From Mesostigma viride (Eukaryota; Streptophyta; Mesostigmatophyceae; Mesostigmatales; Mesostigmataceae), in contig RPFO01001395.1 in the NCBI GenBank assembly GCA_009746045.1, forward strand, positions 1 to 28,107: a DNA stretch of 28,107 bases, read 5' to 3'. Below are positions 23,521-28,107 of the stretch, in pieces. The position numbers and the translations under genes were made by a program. Numbering within the stretch: position 1 is the first letter of the stretch; every line of letters begins with the position of its first letter. The notes beneath the pieces are model-generated. The model was not told the DNA's origin, searched no databases, and saw only the letters and a program-made list of their open reading frames with translations.

Positions 23521-24506
23521 TCGATGATTTTATTGATGACCATCGCCACGGGGGTCCAATCTGATGTTTTCGTCGAGAGGAATAAATTAGAATGCACGCT
23601 GGCGGCGGTGATTGTCAGGTTTTATGGGCTTTACCTAGCGTCAAGGATGAGTTTAAATCGTTATTGGTAAAGCTTTAAAAAATTTGCTGGGTTTCGGCAA
23701 GATTTCCGTCATGATCGGTAAGACACTCTCCAGGCTCGCGGGATGCGCGTCTTATTATTCCATGGAAGGTTGTTCTTTCTTGCGCCGCTGGGCGAAGGAC
23801 AATTCCGGTAATGGTACGATCGTGTGATCAACGTGACCCTATGAATGTTTCGCTTCCTTTATGGGTTATCAACGCAAGTTTTCGGCTTTTTTCCGTGCAG
23901 TTAGCGCCAGGTATAATGCCATTCCGTGCTGCGCATCGCCAGATTCCTGGCACCTTTCAGTGGTTTTTATGTACGTTGCATGGCTGGGATGTGTCAAAGC
24001 GTGACCGTGGCATATCGTCAAGTTGTCAGGGATTTGCTGAGTGGTTTCTTGGAAGGAGATTGCTAACAGCACTCAGTTTTGTGTGAATATTGACGCGGCC
24101 TTTCTTAGCAGAGGCTTCATTGTGGTTAGAGGCTCACAAGCTTGAGTTTGTTTCTTGGCAAACAATTGCGCTGGAAAGAAAGGTGGCAGTGGTTTTTCTG
24201 AGGGGCATACTGCATGGGTGGAACTGCACGTAGGTAGGGGTTATCGTTGTCTTGTTGGCCTTTCTCCCACTAAAATGGGAGAGCCCTAATTCATATGCTA
24301 GCAAGGCAAGGTAACCATGGTAAGAAGCCTTGGCAAGCAGCATGTATGATAATTCTGCTTTCTCTGTGGACTGTCTGTTGTTACCCTTGTTGGGCAATTA
24401 GTGGATATGGCTTTCTAGGGTGTGTTTGAGCTTGGTTTTGGGATGATGCCCACACCATAAACCTGGAATATGCTTTAGAAGTGTTGGCTAGGCATGTAGA
24501 GCTACC
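23521..24506. other. No gene or repeat recognised
   Basis: Nearly 1 kb of unique-looking DNA between the CACTA-like element and the putative LTR start. A plus frame of 91 codons (23811-24086) and minus frames of 67 and 87 codons have no recognisable motif. A small hairpin, CTCCCA / TGGGAG, lies at 24264-24281. Could be intergenic DNA or an old unrecognised transposon. Confidence 0.4.
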
Positions 24507-24841
24507 TGTTACGTCGCGTAACAATTCGTTGTAGTTACGGACGTAATTAGGTCCTTGGCCTCGGTTGTTCCTAGGTTACGTGCAGTTCTAGTTTGGACAT
24601 GATTGTCCCGTAACAGTACTGTGGTATAGTGGGTGCCTTTGGGCGCCGCGCCGCGTACTATATTAGTGGTCCTTATCCTTTTGTAGAATGTAGTGGACAG
24701 GCGTGCATCTGTGCACCTGCTTGTGTTTCTGTGTTTCTGCAGGCGAGGGCCAGGTCGGCCCGAGCCTGTTGGACCGTTGGTGACCATTTATGCACGTTCC
24801 ACTCCTTGTGTGGTCACTCGGCGTGTGTTAAATGAATTAAC
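24507..24841 (+). repeat. Putative 5' LTR (right limit uncertain)
   Basis: Begins with the palindrome TGTTACGTCGCGTAACA (24507-24523), giving the TG start usual for LTRs. TTACG or CGTAA words recur at about 24535-24545, 24574 and 24609. A TATA-like TACTATATTAG lies at about 24656, fitting an LTR promoter. Two right ends are possible. One is CGTAACA at 24615, followed 6 nt later by TGGTATAGTGGG (24622), which shares only its first six bases with the usual tRNA-iMet primer site. The other is TTAACA at about 24841, followed by TGGGTCACGG at about 24855. Without the 3' LTR neither can be chosen. Confidence 0.4.
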
Positions 24842-24921
24842 ACATATTAGCTTGGGTCACGGCAGTTTAGTTGTGTTTCCTTCCTCTTTTCCTGGAGTAA
24901 ACGGGTTTGATTAAATGGCCT

Positions 24922-25221
24922 ATGGCGTATTACAGTAGTACATATGTAAATGCATTGAGATCTGGTTCGTCTCGGTCGTCTTTCGCTAGGGGTGTATATA
25001 GAGGCAGCCTCACTAGTTTAGGTAGTATCAGGACAGGTAGAGGTAGAGGTGGTGGCCGAGGCTTGCGGCGTAACAATGGACTCGGAGGTAGTTTAGATAG
25101 AGAGCGAGACGACGATCCTTTGCAACATACGTCATTGAATCAACCCTTCCGCGGCTGGGAAAAAGAAGACGACACCTACTTGACAGGTAATGGGCGGGTC
25201 GCCGTCAAGCTAGGAGGATAG
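24922..25221 (+). CDS. Arg/Gly-rich leader ORF of the LTR retrotransposon (99 aa)
   Basis: I chose the ATG at 24922 (MAYYSSTYVNALRSG); the frame is open a little further upstream, but only with non-ATG codons. Residues 13-62 are rich in Arg, Gly and Ser, with TGRGRGGGRGLRRNN at 38-52, an RGG-type composition common in RNA-binding segments. An acidic patch (DRERDDD, 59-65) and a polar C-terminus follow, ending at TAG 25219-25221. It sits between the putative LTR and Gag, where a Gag N-terminus or small accessory ORF is expected. Since later parts of the element are shifted between frames, this may be the intact front piece of a longer protein. No named family recognised. Confidence 0.5.
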   Translation: MAYYSSTYVNALRSGSSRSSFARGVYRGSLTSLGSIRTGRGRGGGRGLRRNNGLGGSLDRERDDDPLQHTSLNQPFRGWEKEDDTYLTGNGRVAVKLGG

Positions 25222-25606
25222 TGCTGCCTGATTCAGGACACGCCCTGCCTAGACGTTAGACCTGCTCGAAGCGGAAAATCCTTTCGTATATAGCTCCTGT
25301 TCCTCGTCCTGTTTCCTTAGAAAGATGGTTTACTGCCGTAGACAGTTGCTGGTTTTGGTTCGACGATAGAGAGACGGCTAGCGTCTCGTAGATTACCCTT
25401 TTTCTGCATCTTGCCTGCTTTGTATTTAGACGACCCTTCGCCGGACGCAGAATTCTTGAAACCGGATACTTACGACCACCTGGCGCTGGAAACATCGTCC
25501 CTACGTGCGTCGTCAATCTGGTTCGGTTTCAGACACCCGAGATAAGTCGCCTTCTCCTCGTTCTCCTCATTTGACTGCTCAAGACCTACCAGGTGCGTTA
25601 CCATGA
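25222..25606 (+). pseudogene. Broken coding stretch between leader ORF and hybrid-binding-like segment
   Basis: No long ORF, but protein-like pieces appear in several plus frames. One contains RWFTAVDSCWFWFDDRETAS (about 25323-25382) and another contains LDDPSPDAEFLKPDTYDHLA (about 25427-25486). Both end at stops. I infer continuing retrotransposon coding sequence broken by indels. No domain recognised. Confidence 0.35.
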
Positions 25607-25810
25607 GCCAACGGCGATCTTTTACTGCTCCTTCCCATTCTTCTAGCTAGCGATAATAGTCTAGCTAAATATTACGTAGTGATTACGCCTCAATGGTCCT
25701 CCATTTTCCTTTCTTGGTCCGACGCTAGGAAGATCGTTCAGAATCGTGTATATAACGTAATTAGGTATAAGAAATTTATGTCCTTTGAGAAGCTCAGCAG
25801 TTCCTTATAG
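25607..25810 (+). pseudogene. RNase H1 N-terminal hybrid-binding (viroplasmin-like) domain segment
   Basis: Open frame without its own ATG, ending at TAG 25808. From 25667 it reads KYYVVITPQWSSIFLSW, then SDARKIVQ, then RYKKFMSFEKL. This fits the RNase H1 N-terminal hybrid-binding domain (PF01693, also in caulimovirus P6): an aromatic-hydrophobic first strand, 15 residues from its Tyr to the S-W pair, an acidic residue and helix with V, and the Y-K-K-F-x-S-x-E signature before the last helix. The linker before YKKF is about two residues longer than usual, and the usual Gly before I-Y/F is Ser. In other proteins this domain binds RNA/DNA hybrids or dsRNA. Its place in the leader of a retrotransposon suggests an RNA- or hybrid-binding role, which is inference. 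Confidence 0.6.
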
Positions 25811-26083
25811 ATCATAGCCAAACAGATTTAGGCCTGCATGTACGCCCTATTCCTCATGGTCGCCCTCCAGTAGAAGCTCTAGTCTTTGCTATCCTTCTTC
25901 TCCCCCTAAACGGGCTGCATCTGCATCTGCTTCAGATACTCCTCTCACTTTGGAGTTTGTTCCCTATCCATTACTGTTGTTAAAAAGGATTGATTTTAAT
26001 TTTGTTCCTGCTGCATACCTTCAAGGTTTTTCCTTTTCCTTTGTTGCTTTCTTCTAGATTCCTATTCCTTTACGTAATTAAAG
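25811..26083 (+). other. Spacer with broken coding remnants before Gag
   Basis: A plus frame at about 25908-26057 reads PKRAASASASDTPLTLEFVP and then a hydrophobic tail to TAG, which may be the end of the leader protein. The pre-Gag sequence, TACGTAATTAAAG, has an in-frame TAA and precedes the ATG at 26084. Confidence 0.35.
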
Positions 26084-26125
26084 ATGGATCCAGTGGGTGG
26101 AGATATGTCGCCTATACCTACCAAT

Positions 26126-26166
26126 AATAATAATAATAATACTACTAATAACACTAACAATAACAA
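26126..26166 (+). repeat. AAT/AAC trinucleotide tract encoding poly-Asn in Gag
   Basis: Six AAT codons, then ACT/AAT/AAC codons, giving a run of Asn and Thr near the Gag N-terminus. Imperfect, and short enough to be slippage within a coding sequence. Confidence 0.8.
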
Positions 26167-27492
26167 TACTCGTGGTACCGACGGGACTCCTTGGAAACGG
26201 TACACCATCTCACCCCTCAAGGTATTCTGCGTACCTCACCTCCTTCTCCTGTTGCTGGTGGTCGCCGTCGTCCCTCAATTACCCCACCTACCTATGAACA
26301 ACGTATTTCCCAAGTCAGATTTAGTGAGGACCCTTCTTTCGTTGTGAACCAGGCCCCTGCCCCTTCTGCAACCTTGGCTCACCCCTCCAGCAGGTCCTCA
26401 CACTAACAATGCTCCTAGGCCTCCTTCCCACCCTGTGCCTTCAATGCCTGCTATTAACACGGGTCGTACCTCGGCCCCTGTCGGCCCTTCTGGGCGCCCT
26501 AGTGCAGTTCCCTTTTACCCACCTGCTTCCTGGTCCTACCCTGAGACGGCCTATGAGGCTGCCCAGGTTCCTACCCGTGTGGCTGATTTAGAAGTTAATA
26601 ATGATTTCAGTACCATGCCCTAGATGATAGGAATTATGATCATTTTGCCTATTCCTCTCTTCGTGAGCAATATACTGTCCCCTTCTCCTATGGGCACCAT
26701 CCGGAAACGGTGGCTCCCTCTAGACCCCTACCCAAGACTTTTCCTATCCTTCCTTCTATCCGCTTATGTAGCAGTGGAAGATAGTGGCCCTATGGAAAAC
26801 TGATTCTTCTAATCCCCCTAAGCCTCCTGCTCTTCCCTCTTTGCCAACCTTCCTAAGCTGGATGTCAAGTCTACCCCTCAACAGTTTTTCACCTTCATTA
26901 TGTTGCTCACCCAGAACACAGAGTCCTGGCAGAACCACAATAGGTGGCGCCTCTCTGATGCTGTACTAGTTCCTCATTATCTTACTACCTGCATTACTCC
27001 TGAACTTGCTAACCTCATCCAGTGTGAGTCTCTTGCCTCTCATGCCTACCCAAACTCTGTAGCAGAATTGTTCAAGCGTTTAGAGAATCATTTAGTCCCT
27101 CCCGATGCAGATTGGCAGGATAGATTATCCTTTGGCACCTTGCAGCAGGGTACCAAGTCCTTCAAAGAATATATGAAGAGTTTGATGCTCAGATGGTACG
27201 AATTAGGGATTTGTCGGGTGCAGAAGTACGTGCTCGCTTCCTTCAGGGCCTCAGTAGACCCTTATTGCGTGAAGTCAAGCGCCAGTTCTCTGCCTACCGT
27301 TTTACTGACCTGCCCCTCAAGCATGTGCGCCAGCATCTTTTACGAGTAGCAGATTTCTTCTCCACACCTTCTCTTCCTACCCGTTCCCGTATTAATAATA
27401 GTTAGCCTTACCCCTGAGGAGGAGAACTCCTATGTAGAAGATTAGATATCTGTGTGACTGACCTTTCAGCTCTGGATGTCTCTCATATCACC

Positions 27493-27534
27493 TGCTATCA
27501 TTGTAAGGAAGTAGGTCATCTTAAACGTGAGTGC
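27493..27534 (+). other. CCHC zinc knuckle of Gag
   Basis: Translates to CYHCKEVGHLKREC, an exact C-x2-C-x4-H-x4-C knuckle, followed by PK. This nucleocapsid motif binds nucleic acid and is diagnostic of Gag in Ty3/gypsy- and copia-type elements. It is intact although the surrounding frame is broken. Confidence 0.92.
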
Positions 27535-27977
27535 CCCAAGTCCTTTCGGGTGCTCCCCTCATCCCGACGCTCCCCTCTCTACCCTCAGCGTGCTCCTAGT
27601 TCGTCCACTCAGGACGCATTCCTTCAGCTACCCTAGTAGGCTGAATGCTGTGCAGACAGGATCCCAGGGTTCCCTATGATAATCAGGCTCCCGCACCCTC
27701 TTCAATCCCTCCGTGACCCTCCAGCAGTGGCTTTTCCGCAGGGTCTTCTTCGGGTTCGTTCCTATGGATTTGGGGGGGGAGGGGGAACAGTAGGCCTGTC
27801 AGCCGGGGGTAACCTGGACAGGTCCTTAGATAGTACCCCAGATATTAATTTTTGCTTGCCTGTTTTTATAACCTCTGTAGGAGCTGAATCATCCCTACCA
27901 CTACGTGTGCGTCTCTTATGTTTTGAATGGTGGCTTAAACCGTCCTGCATGCTGATGAACTCTTGAATGTCTCTGTG

Positions 27978-28107
27978 TTAGTGGATAGCGGGCGCGCTAG
28001 CTCCCTTTGTGAGCGAGGCCCTAGTTAGGCGTTTAGGCTAGTCCCTACCCCTCACACAAAAAACTGTCACTGTCCATTATGCTGAACGGTCGCACCAGTC
28101 ATTCCCC
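27978..28107 (+). pseudogene. Aspartic protease (retropepsin-like) start of Pol, frameshifted, cut by window end
   Basis: LVDSG at 27978-27992 is the retropepsin active-site motif (D-S-G), preceded by hydrophobic VSV. Straight after it the frame goes wrong: the same frame runs into a stop within about ten codons, while another frame reads FVSEALVRRLG, the family-like continuation, then a stop. A further piece, KTVTVHYAERSHQSFP, runs to the window edge. At least one indel and one stop are needed to explain this. Catalytically dead as it stands. Confidence 0.65.

Larger units (their letters stand above)
26084..27636 (+). pseudogene. Retrotransposon Gag polyprotein, multiply frameshifted
   Basis: Starts at an ATG in good context (AAAGATGG) as MDPVGGDMSPIP followed by an Asn-rich run from an AAT microsatellite (26126-26166). 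Pro/Ser-rich pieces follow in alternating frames (26191-26406, 26435-26623, 26617-26785). The Gag core is open from 26822 to 27349 and includes LQQGTKSFKEY (27140-27172), the Retrotrans_gag pattern W...L..GT.S..EY. At about 27172 the match moves to another frame, which continues YEEFDAQMVRIRDLSGAEVR, FLQGLSRPLLREVK and so on to a stop at 27405. The zinc knuckle is in the same frame as that second piece, after stops. Gag normally forms the particle and packages element RNA. At least four frame changes plus stops make this copy non-functional, unless some are sequencing indels. Confidence 0.75.
24507..28107 (+). mobile_element. Ty3/gypsy-like LTR retrotransposon, 5' part, decayed, runs off the window
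   Basis: Order on the plus strand: possible LTR start (24507), Arg/Gly-rich leader ORF (24922), hybrid-binding-like segment (25607), Gag core (26822-27405), CCHC zinc knuckle (27493-27534), and aspartic protease LVDSG (27978-27992). The reading frame changes many times and several in-frame stops interrupt it, so this copy cannot make a full Gag-Pol. Reverse transcriptase, RNase H and integrase would lie past 28107. The sequence after LVDSG, FVSEALVRRLG in another frame, fits a gypsy-type protease better than a copia type. The right LTR is outside the window, so the LTR limits cannot be confirmed. Confidence 0.75.

Noticed and set aside
23811-24086. 91-codon plus-strand ORF as a small gene
   Set aside because: No motif recognised, length is within chance expectation, and nothing nearby supports it.
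1-28107. tRNA, rRNA or telomeric repeat
   Set aside because: No cloverleaf with a T-loop consensus, no rRNA core motif and no TTTAGGG-type run was seen by eye; a covariance-model search was not possible here.

Overview
The window looks like nuclear DNA of a eukaryote from the green lineage, most likely a streptophyte (land plant or charophyte alga). The evidence is a split gene whose two visible exons encode the start of a plant-type mitochondrial TatB-like protein, together with plant-style transposable elements: a Ty3/gypsy-like LTR retrotransposon, a CACTA-like terminal repeat pair and an L1-like ORF1. No species is claimed. There are no bacterial features (operons, Shine-Dalgarno sites, CRISPR).

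Layout. 1-19165: a tandem array of a 30-bp monomer, about 640 copies, degenerate at its left end (1-295) and otherwise almost perfectly uniform, with a few short or damaged monomers marking block joints. 19166-19779: minus-strand tatB-like gene. Exon 1 (19779-19716) and exon 2 (19528-19407) join in phase. The rest of the gene should lie to the left, but the satellite starts about 240 bp into the next intron, so the gene either has a satellite-filled intron of more than 19 kb or has been cut off. 19780-20522: upstream region of that gene, nothing recognised. 20523-20761: small inverted-repeat transposon with an 8-bp flanking duplication. 20760-20990: G-rich, T-rich and (TTTA)n low-complexity DNA. 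21351-21773: a tandem repeat of about 120 bp, ending in (AATTG)n. 21772-22848: minus-strand L1-like element fragment with a frameshifted ORF1 and no reverse transcriptase; about 40 copies of a hexamer repeat lie just upstream of its ATG (22855-23094). 23166-23520: CACTA-like non-autonomous element with strong internal palindromes. 23521-24506: nothing recognised. 24507-28107 (runs off the window): 5' part of a decayed Ty3/gypsy-like retrotransposon with a putative LTR start, an Arg/Gly-rich leader ORF, a region resembling the RNase H1 hybrid-binding (viroplasmin-like) domain, Gag with a zinc knuckle, and the start of an aspartic protease.

The only probable host gene is the tatB-like one; the rest is repeats and broken mobile elements. 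Very long open frames across the satellite (up to 5640 codons) come from a 30-bp unit with no stop in three of six frames and are not treated as genes. The most notable points are the satellite/tatB intron arrangement, the extreme uniformity of the array, and the hybrid-binding-like domain in the leader of an LTR retrotransposon.
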